From assembly GCA_964019655.1 (NCBI GenBank), contig CAXHTR010000001.1, forward strand, positions 620,001 to 684,000: 64,000 nucleotides of DNA, written 5' to 3'. A program made the position numbers and the translations under genes. Origin of the DNA: Perkinsela sp. pyNocScin1 (taxonomy: Eukaryota > Euglenozoa > Kinetoplastea > Prokinetoplastida > Perkinselidae). Shown here piece by piece: positions 53,729-62,388 of the stretch. Within the stretch, counting starts at the first letter, position 1. Each line of letters begins with the position of its first letter. A model generated the notes under the pieces. That model saw only the letters and a list, made by a program, of their open reading frames with translations, was not told the origin of the DNA and did no database searches.

Positions 53729-54412
53729 TCACCTAGATTTCACCTTTACGCCTTGAATTACCTTTCTCGCTTTTTCAACGTCAGATTCTGGAAGAAGCGG
53801 TTTTGCACTGCGAATTCGATTGCCACTAACAGTTAGCATTTGTATCTGGGGTGGAAGCTCGTCAAAGTACAAGGTGTGCTGTGTGATCCTGTTGTACATG
53901 AGGCTGAGAACCCGCAGCGACGAAGGCAGGTGAACAAAACGGATGGGTCCACTCAGCTTGTTCATGATGGCCTTGCACTCAGTGATCTTCGCCGGAAGGG
54001 ACTGCAGGTCGATGGTCCCCTTGAGCTTGTTGCAGCCGACCTCGAACACGCGGATGTCCCGGGGCATCCGTGCCGTGTGGATGCGGCCCTTGCACCCGCA
54101 CCAGTTGAGCTTGAGGACGCGCAGCGTTGGCGGCAAGAAGTCGAGGCGGTACGTCGCTTTGAGGTGCGTGATCTGTAGCTCATGAAGAATGCGATTTTCG
54201 CACTTTTGGCTAAAATGCTCCGCCTTTGATTCATTCTTTATACGCACCCAGTCACAGACGTGTCTCAGCTCGCCATTTTTCGTAAGAGTCTCGTGAAAAT
54301 GGGCAGGAATGTTTTCGAAGAAGGTATACAGAAGCTCCATCTGATAGTCGTGCATCGGTGCATTAGGGCTAAGCGGGACATCCGCGAGAAGAAGACCTAG
54401 TGTGCGAAGCAT
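53729..54412 (-). CDS. Secreted class B LRR protein (LYFDxLP end)
   Basis: A 227-residue protein. Leader MLRTLGLLLAD. The cap is extended (HVCDWVRIKNESK, KCENR). Then LDFLPPTLRVLKLNWCG, TARMPRDI, NKLKGTIDL, NKLSGPIRF and NRITQHTLYFDELPPQI, in which YFD replaces YYG. The end GNRIRSAKPLLPE is the GNxIxxxxP form. The last residues are basic (KARKVIQGVKVKSR), like the end of the gene at 56537-57202. Confidence 0.88.
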   Translation of the reverse strand: MLRTLGLLLADVPLSPNAPMHDYQMELLYTFFENIPAHFHETLTKNGELRHVCDWVRIKNESKAEHFSQKCENRILHELQITHLKATYRLDFLPPTLRVLKLNWCGCKGRIHTARMPRDIRVFEVGCNKLKGTIDLQSLPAKITECKAIMNKLSGPIRFVHLPSSLRVLSLMYNRITQHTLYFDELPPQIQMLTVSGNRIRSAKPLLPESDVEKARKVIQGVKVKSR

Positions 54413-54779
54413 TGATCTCTATACATATCAATTTATCTGAAGAATGAGATTACTGCGAAAAAGATGTAAAATTGCGTATTTTGTAAATTGCCTACGTACA
54501 GAATACGTAGCTATGAATTACAATGAGTGAAAAGCATTCAAGAGAACCGTGTCTTCATTTAGGTTTCATTATTGTTGAAGAATTCTGACCGCGTAGTCAG
54601 CTTCTATAAATTAGATTATGGGCCCACCCGATTCTAGGACTTATTTTCCTATACATCCGTGGTTTCTCTCACAAGTAATCAAGCTAGCCAAGATGGCCTG
54701 TTCTCTTCATTAAGAGGACTCTTCAAGAATATAAGCATACACACTATTCACATTTCAACATTTTCTTAAAGATCACCCC
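54413..54779. other. Intergenic, nothing recognised
   Basis: 367 bases between minus-strand LRR genes, AT-rich, without frames or repeats of note. Confidence 0.45.
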
Positions 54780-55502
54780 TCACCGCTTTTGCTTGTACAC
54801 CTTGAGCCAGTAGCTCTTGTCCCTGTGGTAGTACGGATCGTAGTACGTCCGCGTCCCAGCAAATATTTTGGCATCAACTGCATATTTCTTTTTTGTTGGG
54901 CGTACTCGATGCCTGCCACCACGCTGGGCATTGTTCCACAAATTGATAGAAAAAATGCTGTCTGGGAGATGCTCGTACAGCACGGCGCCTTCGCAGCATG
55001 GGTTTCCCCAGAGGATGATACACTCGATGCTCTCTGGGAGCTTTGTGAGCAATAGTTTGCCCGATAGAGAGTTCCGAGACATATTGAGCACGACAAGCCT
55101 CGATGGAAGGCTCGGGAAGTCGAGCGTGCCATAGATCAAATTGTCCTGGAGGTACAGCGCTCGGAGCTCGAGCGGCAGCAGGCGGGTGTCCAGCGGATGC
55201 TCTTGACTGCAGGATTCAATGCCGACGTACTGCGCGCTATTCGGCAGATAGCTGATCTGGAGCGGCCCCAGGTCCCACTTGCGAATTCGAATCTTAGACA
55301 CAGTGCCGCTGCTGCACACGATGCCGTGCCACCTGCATGGGTTGGAGTCTGGAAGGTTGTCTGATGCAGCGTCGATGTACCTGTAGTGCACATGCTTGAA
55401 AAATGCAGAAAAAAGTCTGCGCTGCATTTGCTCGTTGGACAGGGACGTGTCGGCACAAAGGACCATCAGGCAGGGAAAAACATATCGAATAGAGGTCAGC
55501 AT
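54780..55502 (-). CDS. Secreted class B LRR protein with basic Tyr-rich tail
   Basis: A 240-residue protein. Leader MLTSIRYVFPCLMVLCAD. The cap is a perfect CxWxGVxC variant (NPCRWHGIVCSSG). Then ESCSQEHPLDTRLLPLEL, NLIYGTLDF, NSLSGKLLL and NPCCEGAVLYEHLPDSI. The GVxxxxP end is GGRHRVRPTKKK. It is followed by a tail rich in tyrosine and lysine (YYDPYYHRDKSYWLKVYKQK) that no other copy has. This tail is the main oddity; it is not hydrophobic enough to be a membrane anchor. Confidence 0.88.
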   Translation of the reverse strand: MLTSIRYVFPCLMVLCADTSLSNEQMQRRLFSAFFKHVHYRYIDAASDNLPDSNPCRWHGIVCSSGTVSKIRIRKWDLGPLQISYLPNSAQYVGIESCSQEHPLDTRLLPLELRALYLQDNLIYGTLDFPSLPSRLVVLNMSRNSLSGKLLLTKLPESIECIILWGNPCCEGAVLYEHLPDSIFSINLWNNAQRGGRHRVRPTKKKYAVDAKIFAGTRTYYDPYYHRDKSYWLKVYKQKR

Positions 55503-55719
55503 GCTGGTTGGGGCATTTTCTACGTTACAAAGTGATGAAATGAGCGAATGCTGGAAGATTTTGCTGTAAAGGATTTCTGCCTGTGGAATGCAATTTTCGG
55601 GGACTTTTACAAATTTCGAGAGGGGCTTCAGTCGTACTACCCTACTGAAGGAGCTCTAACAGAGTCTTTTAAGCACCAAAAGCCATATTCCAGCCCGACT
55701 CCCCGACATTTCATAAAAA
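55503..55719. other. Spacer after the PAZ-like gene
   Basis: 217 bases follow the PAZ-like gene before the next minus-strand gene. Neither strand holds a PIWI- or MID-like frame, which shows that the Argonaute-type partner domains are absent here rather than shifted in frame. Confidence 0.5.
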
Positions 55720-56436
55720 TCAGAATGCCATGTCTCTCCGCCACAGGAACCGCTTTTTCTTGAATTCCGCTCGGTACCCTTCGAGTTTTTCACTGTCGTC
55801 ATCATTTTCAGGCTCGACGACAAAGGCAAACTCTGGCGCGAGCTTGACGTGCCCCTCACGGTCGCCCCAGAGAAGCGGCTGGGCCATGTCTGTCACTGTG
55901 AGGCCATGTGCCTCCTGAAAAAGCTGCGCGTAGCTCACCATTCGCCCGCTCGGGAGATCGACCATCGAGTGCATCGTCGTGTCTCGGTCGACTTTGAAGA
56001 CAATGTACTCCTGAACTTGCGTGCCGTACGTGGTGCGCACAGTGATACCCTGAAGCGAGAGTTGCCCGTTCTTCTTCATGAAGTCGAGGGCGGTGACCAG
56101 CTCCTTGACTTGTTTTTCTCTTTTGTTTCTCTTCGTGTCCCTTTCACGGCGTCTGGGCGACTCAGGGCGGCGGCAGTCACTGTGGCGGTACATGCGATCT
56201 TTACAGTCTCTTTCGGACCGAGAATCGCTACGATAGGAGTCACGATCACCCCCAAGGCGCTTTTCTTCGCGATAATCTTCTCTATACGCACCCCTATCAT
56301 AATCACGATGTCGCCTCTCAGACGAGCGCTCATCTGTTCTGCGGCTGTAGGGCTCTCTTCTATCAATAAGGCGATGAGATTTCCGCCAGATATTCCCAGG
56401 AGGTAGAGAATCATCGTGCCTTCTATGGCTGGGCAT
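55720..56436 (-). CDS. Arg/Asp/Ser-rich protein with a C-terminal PAZ-like domain
   Basis: A 238-residue protein. Residues 1-108 are an RS/RD/RE-rich arm of the kind found in splicing and RNA-binding proteins. Residues 127-208 resemble the PAZ domain of Piwi-type Argonautes: LQGITVRTTYGTQVQEYIV, then SYAQLFQEAHGLTVTDMAQP, then LLWGDREGHVKLAPEF. The preceding TALDFMKKN and the order (strand pair, YxxxxYGLxVxDxxQPLL, LxPEF) are as in Piwi proteins. PAZ domains bind the 3' end of small RNAs. There is no MID or PIWI (slicer) domain; the frame ends with a basic LWRRDMAF. It could be a decayed Piwi or a functional small adaptor. The call rests on motif reading alone. Confidence 0.6.
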   Translation of the reverse strand: MPSHRRHDDSLPPGNIWRKSHRLIDRREPYSRRTDERSSERRHRDYDRGAYREDYREEKRLGGDRDSYRSDSRSERDCKDRMYRHSDCRRPESPRRRERDTKRNKREKQVKELVTALDFMKKNGQLSLQGITVRTTYGTQVQEYIVFKVDRDTTMHSMVDLPSGRMVSYAQLFQEAHGLTVTDMAQPLLWGDREGHVKLAPEFAFVVEPENDDDSEKLEGYRAEFKKKRFLWRRDMAF

Positions 56437-56536
56437 TGTAGGGCTAAACTTGACGAAAAACTACTATTTCAGCTTTGAAATGATAGAATGAAGAAAAGAT
56501 TAGGCTTCATTTATCGAAATAGTTCCTCAATGGCTT

Positions 56537-57202
56537 TTACTTAACATGCCGAAACCCTTTGAGTACATTTTTTCCCGAAAGACTTTCCTCCGGTTCCACC
56601 GGGCACGCCGTCTGAATTTTGTTGCCATCGACACTGATGGTTTCTATGTGATCTGGCATACTCCCGTAAAACATCGTCTGCTGCTTCAATTTGTTGAGGT
56701 CAAGCCGAAGTATTTTGAGCTTGGGTGGTAGCCTCGTCATTTCAATAGGCCCCGTAAATTTGTTGGCTGTAGCGTAAAGTTCGACTATACCAGTCGGTAG
56801 GTCTGCGAGCACAAGACGCCCAAAGAGCGCATTAATACTGAAATCGACGACTCGAGATGCGATGGGCAGCGATCGCACATCGAACGCATACTTTTGCTCA
56901 CATCGCTTCATTTGGAGCATCCAGAGCGTGTTTGGAGCGAATTCTGGGTGAAATCGCTCGTGCAGATTCTCAATGTTCAGTTTTGTCATAATTTTCGTAT
57001 TTGTGCAGACGATTAAAAAAGAGGTCTGGCAGGTGATGTTTCCGCCCATGTACGGCGGCCAGTCGCAAACGTGCGCGCTCCGCTCGATGCTACGCATGAC
57101 GTCGGGTGAAACGTCTTTCATAAAACTGCTCATGAGAATGTCTTGAAAGTGTCGAATTTCTGGTGGGACGCCAGCAGCTGCGAGCCAAAGCAAAAGCAAC
57201 AT
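56537..57202 (-). CDS. Secreted class B LRR protein
   Basis: A 221-residue protein. Leader MLLLLWLAAAGVPP is among the most hydrophobic. HVCDWPPYMGG and NITCQT give a cap with the cysteines further apart and a possible glycosylation site. Then FAPNTLWMLQMKRCEQKYA, VRSLPIAS, NALFGRLVL, NKFTGPIEM and NKLKQQTMFYGSMPDHI. The end GNKIQTACPVEPEE is the GNxIxxxxP form, followed by a short basic tail. It shares most landmarks with the gene at 20552, notably EQKYAFDVR against KQKYAYDLR. Confidence 0.88.
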   Translation of the reverse strand: MLLLLWLAAAGVPPEIRHFQDILMSSFMKDVSPDVMRSIERSAHVCDWPPYMGGNITCQTSFLIVCTNTKIMTKLNIENLHERFHPEFAPNTLWMLQMKRCEQKYAFDVRSLPIASRVVDFSINALFGRLVLADLPTGIVELYATANKFTGPIEMTRLPPKLKILRLDLNKLKQQTMFYGSMPDHIETISVDGNKIQTACPVEPEESLSGKNVLKGFRHVK

Positions 57203-57315
57203 CGTTTACTACTAATTTCTGAAATTTGAAAGACGATAAAAGTGCAAAAAACAGCTGTGATGCGAAACTTGAATTGGCGTTATGCATGGCGAGAGCTTCT
57301 TGCACAAAAAATATG

Positions 57316-58272
57316 TCATCCAGTGCGCCTCTGTGGCGTCACCGCGCGCATTGCGTCAAACAGAGTCATACCGTCGCACGCCACCTTGCCGAAAATGTCA
57401 ACGACGTGATTGATGGTGAGTACTGCGTAGAGAGTCGAAAGGTCCTCGCAGAGATCGAAGGGCAGGCGGGCATGGGCGATGCCGAGCGCCGTCGCCTTCT
57501 GGAGGGAGAGATTCTTGTAGCGATTTCGGTCGATAAAGCCACCGATGACATAAATGGGGGCAGTGTGAAGATCTGTCAAATTGTCTGTTTGAAAATTGAT
57601 GTCTGGCTCATTGTCAAGCGTAGCACTTTCGTTTATTTCCCCTTGGAGCTCGACGCTGTATGGCTCACTGCTCACCGACTCCCCAAGCCCGAATGCTCGG
57701 TACGGCTTTCGCTTCGGCGAGTATTTGATTGTCCCACGCATGATATCATTCACGACGTAGTGGCTGTCTGGGCTCAAGTAGATCAGACTCGATCGAGCGG
57801 GGCCGTACACCTCTGTGATTTTGCGCTCTGACTGATAGATCGGCCAGGTCGAATACTGCTTGCAGCGCTTTGCGAGGTGCTCGCGCAGCACGCCTTCTCG
57901 ATGAAACCCGATGAACGATGGCCACAGGGCAAAGCTCGTTCTGCGGCACGTTGCAAAGACATAAGACATTTGTTGGGCGAGAGATTTGAGCTCACTGTCT
58001 GTCATGAGGCCCTCGAAGTCAAAGTCGATGGCAATGTGAAGCTTCCAGCCCCCGCGTACGTTTCTTATGATTTCATGTGCAGCGTTGCGCCTTGCTTCGG
58101 CATCTGCAGCTTTCATCGCTTGAAATTTTTGTAAGCGCTCTGTCTTTTCCGCTTCCGGAAGCGCATCCCACTCTTCCTGTTTCGATGCGAGTCTTTTGCT
58201 GATTTCCTCGCTCTTGCGCTCCCGCTTCTCTGCGCGCTTACGCTTCCAATAATCCTCTCGGCCTTCTTCCAT
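57316..58272 (-). CDS. TRM10: TRM10-type tRNA (position 9) N1-methyltransferase
   Basis: A 318-residue SPOUT methyltransferase. The family methylates N1 of G9 and/or A9 in tRNA using SAM. The start at 58272 gives the typical basic arm (YWKRKRAEKRERK). AIDFDFEGLMTDSELKSLAQ (81-100) is the TRM10 entry strand and helix. The SAM-binding knot is YVIGGFIDRNRYK (241-253) with the conserved D248, then KATALGIAHARLPFD and LTINHVVDIF (285-294). Between NDIMRGTIKY and the knot there is an insert of about 50 residues (roughly 185-237, polar and acidic) not found in the usual TRM10 fold, where only about 10-15 residues separate these parts. Substrate choice between G9 and A9 cannot be read here. Confidence 0.9.
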   Translation of the reverse strand: MEEGREDYWKRKRAEKRERKSEEISKRLASKQEEWDALPEAEKTERLQKFQAMKAADAEARRNAAHEIIRNVRGGWKLHIAIDFDFEGLMTDSELKSLAQQMSYVFATCRRTSFALWPSFIGFHREGVLREHLAKRCKQYSTWPIYQSERKITEVYGPARSSLIYLSPDSHYVVNDIMRGTIKYSPKRKPYRAFGLGESVSSEPYSVELQGEINESATLDNEPDINFQTDNLTDLHTAPIYVIGGFIDRNRYKNLSLQKATALGIAHARLPFDLCEDLSTLYAVLTINHVVDIFGKVACDGMTLFDAMRAVTPQRRTG

Positions 58273-58377
58273 TGGAATGATAAGATATAAAAATTCTCGC
58301 ACAATGATACGAATAGGCAAGCATTGAAGCAAAAATGATCGAGGGGCATCTACAATGTTTTCTATATTCTGCTGTGC

Positions 58378-59328
58378 TTACCTCGAGTATGCAATAAAAA
58401 CCATCATTTTCGGACCATCAACTTTAATTTGTATATTTCTCCGCTGTTCCATACTAACCTCAATACTTCCGGTGAGAGCATTGTTGCTCAAGTCGAGCTT
58501 TAAGAGCTTTGCTAGTTCTTCGGCTATGATTTTTCCAGCAAAATTGTTTTTACTTAAATCCAGTCGCTCGAGCGATTTCGGCAAAGATTTTAACTCAACA
58601 GATCCCATAAAGAGGTTTTGCTGAAAGTCGGCTAAGACAAGCTTTGGAGGTAGATGGGAAAGCTTCAATTCTCCACTCAGTCGATTTTCGTTCAGATGAA
58701 TTCTGCGAAGGGAGTCAGGGAGAGAATCTACGTCAACAGAGTTTTCAAAAGAGTTCTTGGATGCGTCCAAAGAATGTAAAGATGGTGGTAAACTGCGCAG
58801 ATCCATTCTACCATCAAAGTGATTCCCCTGAATACGAATTTCCTTCATATTGAGAGGAAAGCCACGGAAGTCTACAGAGCCTTTGAATTGGTTTATCCCG
58901 ATGTCAAAAACTTCTAAATGTTTCGGTAAATCTGCAGTACACAAAGAGCCCTTCAGAGAGTTGCACTGCATATCGAGATTTCGTAGGTCTCGAGGCACAT
59001 GACTGAACAACATTGTGGAAGAAAGCTTGTTCCACGCAATGCTCAAACTCCTTACTTCTTTGGGAAGCCATTGTAGAATGATCTCGCCCTTTTCAGAATG
59101 GAGCATTCCAAACCAATTGATTTCCTTAATTTTACCCTCATCATCACGCTTTATGCCTTTCCATTCCTGAATATCGAGAAAGCTCCCATCCTCATCTTTG
59201 AAATTCTTAGAAAACTTCAGATCTAGGTCAGCTATTACTAGCTCTAAAGCTGCCTGCTCAGGAATACAAGAGTCATGGAATCGCCCGAGGACAGAATTAT
59301 CAATCTGCGTTGTCAGATAAATAAGCAT
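58378..59328 (-). CDS. Secreted class A LRR protein, about 9 repeats
   Basis: A 316-residue protein. The leader MLIYLTTQIDNS is only moderately hydrophobic; then VLGRFH, LELVIADLD and QEWKGIKRDDEG. About nine repeats follow (KLSSTMLF, NSLKG, NQFKG, NHFDG, NSFEN, NRLSG, NLFMG, NNFAG, NALTG). Codon third positions are more AT-rich than in most class A genes, like those of the gene at 16800, so these may form an older or less converted group. The end (IKVDGPKMMVFIAYSR) is a diverged terminal cap. Confidence 0.9.
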   Translation of the reverse strand: MLIYLTTQIDNSVLGRFHDSCIPEQAALELVIADLDLKFSKNFKDEDGSFLDIQEWKGIKRDDEGKIKEINWFGMLHSEKGEIILQWLPKEVRSLSIAWNKLSSTMLFSHVPRDLRNLDMQCNSLKGSLCTADLPKHLEVFDIGINQFKGSVDFRGFPLNMKEIRIQGNHFDGRMDLRSLPPSLHSLDASKNSFENSVDVDSLPDSLRRIHLNENRLSGELKLSHLPPKLVLADFQQNLFMGSVELKSLPKSLERLDLSKNNFAGKIIAEELAKLLKLDLSNNALTGSIEVSMEQRRNIQIKVDGPKMMVFIAYSR

Positions 59329-60132
59329 TGATCTTTTGATGATTGAATATCGAAATGTTTACGCTTAGTGTGACTACTGTTTACTTTACATCTTCGCGTA
59401 ATAGGCACCAACGATATACCTTTTACTCGAGGCTAGATAAATGTATACCCCACAGGGATTTCATTGATAGCCTTAAAATTGGGAGGTTGGCATGCCATTG
59501 CTTAATACACAGATTTGATAATACATACTCAAAGGTACAGTAATCTGTTCGGCACGAGCAGATTGTTTTCAAAATTTCTAGATTGTAATCCAGTAAGGGA
59601 TTATTTTATATTTCGAATGGATAACTTATCATTCATGCAGCTGTGCTTCACATCCTTGTCTCGCCTGTGGAGAATTAGTTAAAGTTCAGAAAATACTAAT
59701 GGAGCGAGAAGAATTACAGTCTATTGCTGGCAGTTTTCACTTCGATTACGATATACCTATTATTCATAGCGGAATATTGCATGCGAGATACAAGTTGCTC
59801 GGATCCCTAGTTCCTAAATTGCTTTTCGCTTAAAAACATCACTTTTGCCCAGTTCCATAGACGCGTGATAATGCAGTACTATTTATAAGTATACAAGACC
59901 ACTCGTTTTAACCAAAGAGAATCATGATTAAGGGCGTTTCATATGCTTACTTCGAATCAAGCTGAAAGTTTTCCCTTATTTCAACAAAGTATTGCTACAT
60001 GAGCATGTAAATGCACTCTTGAAATATAGACGCAAGAATGAATGAAATTAGAATAGAAGTTGAGCGTCGTAATAGCCAAACTCTCAAATCCATTCCACAC
60101 TTCCATTTTTTTTTTTGAAGTTCTAGAATAAT
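59329..60132. other. Divergent strand-switch region
   Basis: 804 bases between the minus-strand LRR gene and the plus-strand coiled-coil gene. It is AT-rich with no frame above 66 codons. By analogy with kinetoplastids it could hold a transcription start. The right edge has a pyrimidine tract with nine or ten Ts and GAAG (AG at 60119-60120), a likely spliced-leader acceptor 13 bases before the ATG at 60133. Confidence 0.45.
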
Positions 60133-61128
60133 ATGATAGGAAGTGCCACAGGTCGTATAATGGATGATTTCTCGGAATCAGTGGAGATCATGAACAAGTA
60201 TCGGCAAGATCAAGCTCAATCTCTCGAGATGTATGCAACTGAAATGCGTGTGAAAGCCAAAAAGTTGAAGAGCTTGAGCAATCGATGCTCGAAAATTAGT
60301 AAGCATTTAGATGATCGTGATACATACTGCAAAGCAATGGAATCTCATTGCATTTCTGAAGGTGAACGGGAGCATAAATTGGCAAAGGAACTGGAGAAAC
60401 TAGAATATCAAAATGGTGAGCTTCATCGAAAGGCTGTAGAAGCTGGGAAATCTCTGTATAACTGTCTTGACAACTTCAAAACCGCTGACGACTGCATGGA
60501 GAATCTTCTATCGAACGGTGAGTATCTCCCTGATCTCGCTGAAGCTCACAAAAGTATCGATCTAAGAATCAAGGAGCTGCAAGAAACTTTAGATGCTATG
60601 TCCAATACTAAGCGAAGATTTGTATCAAAGAAAGATTACCTCAGTGAGCTGATCAAAACAAAACAGCTGACAGACAAGATCCTTGTTTGGAAAGATTATG
60701 CGAGCTCTGTGGACAAACTAAAATATCAGCGAGAAGCAAGGTATCACAACCAGCAACTGGAGATGAGCAAACTGTCTGATGTCATTCAACAGGAACGGAG
60801 CGTCATAGAAGCTTCAGAGACCCGTCTAGAGCCACTGTTGTGTGAAAATGAGCTCGCCGAGAAGTTACGATTGAAATCAGAAAGCCTGATGTCAGAGGCA
60901 GCAGAAGTCGATAAGAAAGTAAAAGACAGAGCCAGCCGTGAAATATTGAAATCTTTTGATCCAAACTCCCAAAGAGCAGAGGGAGGCCTTTCAGAAGACA
61001 TCATTGCTCTTGTTGATGATCTTTTTAAGCAGCTTGTCGAAGAGCGAAAGCTTGAGGTAAAGCTTGCGGACTTACAAAAGAAATTCGACGATATGGTGAA
61101 CGAAAATGTTGATTTGCTGTGTGGGTAG
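60133..61128 (+). CDS. Long coiled-coil protein of unknown function
   Basis: A 331-residue protein that is almost wholly helical, with heptad repeats from about residue 15 to 325 (ATEMRVKAKKLKSLSNRCS, HKLAKELEKLEYQNGELHRK, KLEVKLADLQKKFDDMVNEN). It has no signal peptide, membrane segment or LRR. I do not recognise the family. The pattern fits a structural protein of the cytoskeleton, flagellar base, kinetochore or Golgi, and none of these can be chosen. The ATG follows a probable acceptor by 12 bases. Confidence 0.8.
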   Translation: MIGSATGRIMDDFSESVEIMNKYRQDQAQSLEMYATEMRVKAKKLKSLSNRCSKISKHLDDRDTYCKAMESHCISEGEREHKLAKELEKLEYQNGELHRKAVEAGKSLYNCLDNFKTADDCMENLLSNGEYLPDLAEAHKSIDLRIKELQETLDAMSNTKRRFVSKKDYLSELIKTKQLTDKILVWKDYASSVDKLKYQREARYHNQQLEMSKLSDVIQQERSVIEASETRLEPLLCENELAEKLRLKSESLMSEAAEVDKKVKDRASREILKSFDPNSQRAEGGLSEDIIALVDDLFKQLVEERKLEVKLADLQKKFDDMVNENVDLLCG

Positions 61129-62388
61129 TTCGCTGAGCAAAGCTTTCGCCATTCTGAGCGCCTCTCAGTTTACAAGAGCCATGCAAGCTTTAACCGAAAT
61201 TTGCATTTTCTCGGAAAGCATACGTTTCTTTTTTCATTCAGTAACTCTTATCGTGAAAATGCTCGACCAACAGCTCAGGCCAATGCACTGCTGAGTCACG
61301 GAACACTCGGTAGTCACGCAAGATCGACGAATCATTCCATCGGTAAATTTTTCATTAGAATGTGACTCCATCAAGTATCTATGCATCGATTTTGTAATCC
61401 ACGATCGATTCCGGTGTGCAGAGTTTACGAATAGGTCAAGACACAGTGGCATAAACCCCATTTCCATGTTCACAATAGGTTAGAATTCTGCAAGATGCAG
61501 AACGAGCGTCGGCAGTAACGTGAGATCGATACATTCATGAGTAGGCTCATAAGCGCAAAAAAACATGCCCACAAAAAGACATCACGGGCCAATAGCGCAA
61601 TGCACTGCTATGCCTGGCGGAAGCCATGAAACACTTCCGAGTAGAAGCTAGAGATCGGCAGTAACGTGAGATCGATAGCACTGAATTGACGGCAAATCAA
61701 TATTCTAGTGCAAGAGATTTAACCCATCTCTAGTGTGAATTTCTGGTCCGCTACCCAAGGCTCTCGGTGAAATGAGCGCCATCACCCAAAGGACACATAG
61801 GAGGTCTGGGATCTTGCACAGGGCTTTTGACGCTGCTCAGTCCGTTTTTGGCTACATACCGCTCAAAAACACTCGATTCCCGATGTTGTCCGCTCATTAG
61901 CTTCTTGCTCAAGCTCGGGTGGTACCTTGTGCTTAAAAGAGTTTTTCGCACATGTACGAAGTCGCAAAGTGAAAGTGATGGTCGAGAGCAAACTACATGT
62001 ATGCTGCATCCTTAAAGTCGTCGAAAATTTTTGCCCTAAACTGAGACAGCTTTTGAGCATTCATAGAAGTTTTTGCGTACTTTGCACGATGTGTTCAAAG
62101 CTTTGAGCCGTCATAGTGTGAAATCGAGGGCTGATCTCACTTGGATCCACTTCACAATGGTTCAAATCTCCGTCATGGCTTTATGATTATGAGTGCCCTC
62201 TAGCGTGTATTGAAATTCAAAATGGCAAAGACATCAGGTCATCTGCGTAAATCTTTGAAAAACTTAAATTTTCCTGATTTTTGGTGAGAGCGTGGGCTGT
62301 GTACTTTGCTATGGTTCGCTTTCATGCAAAGATATAAATCCTCTCCAATATCTTCCTACATTACTTGCCTTCCCACTTTTACTCTGCA
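61129..62388. other. Long spacer with decayed LRR fragments
   Basis: 1260 bases without an intact gene. The part 61490-61690 is described separately as an LRR relic. Several frames of 60-79 codons elsewhere (61234-61473, 61751-62060) lack recognisable features. The composition of the 61500-61700 part is GC-richer than that of its flanks. Confidence 0.5.
61490..61690 (-). pseudogene. LRR relic, two repeat fragments
   Basis: The 23-bp string CGGCAGTAACGTGAGATCGAT occurs at 61510-61532 and again at about 61653-61675. Inverted, each reads ATCGATCTCACGTTACTGCCG, coding IDLTLLP, the most conserved part of the family repeat. The first continues LVLHLAEF, as in LPTLVLHL. The spacing (143 bp, about two 69-bp repeats) fits two non-adjacent repeats, with stops between them. 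This is the eroded remainder of a minus-strand LRR gene. Confidence 0.6.
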
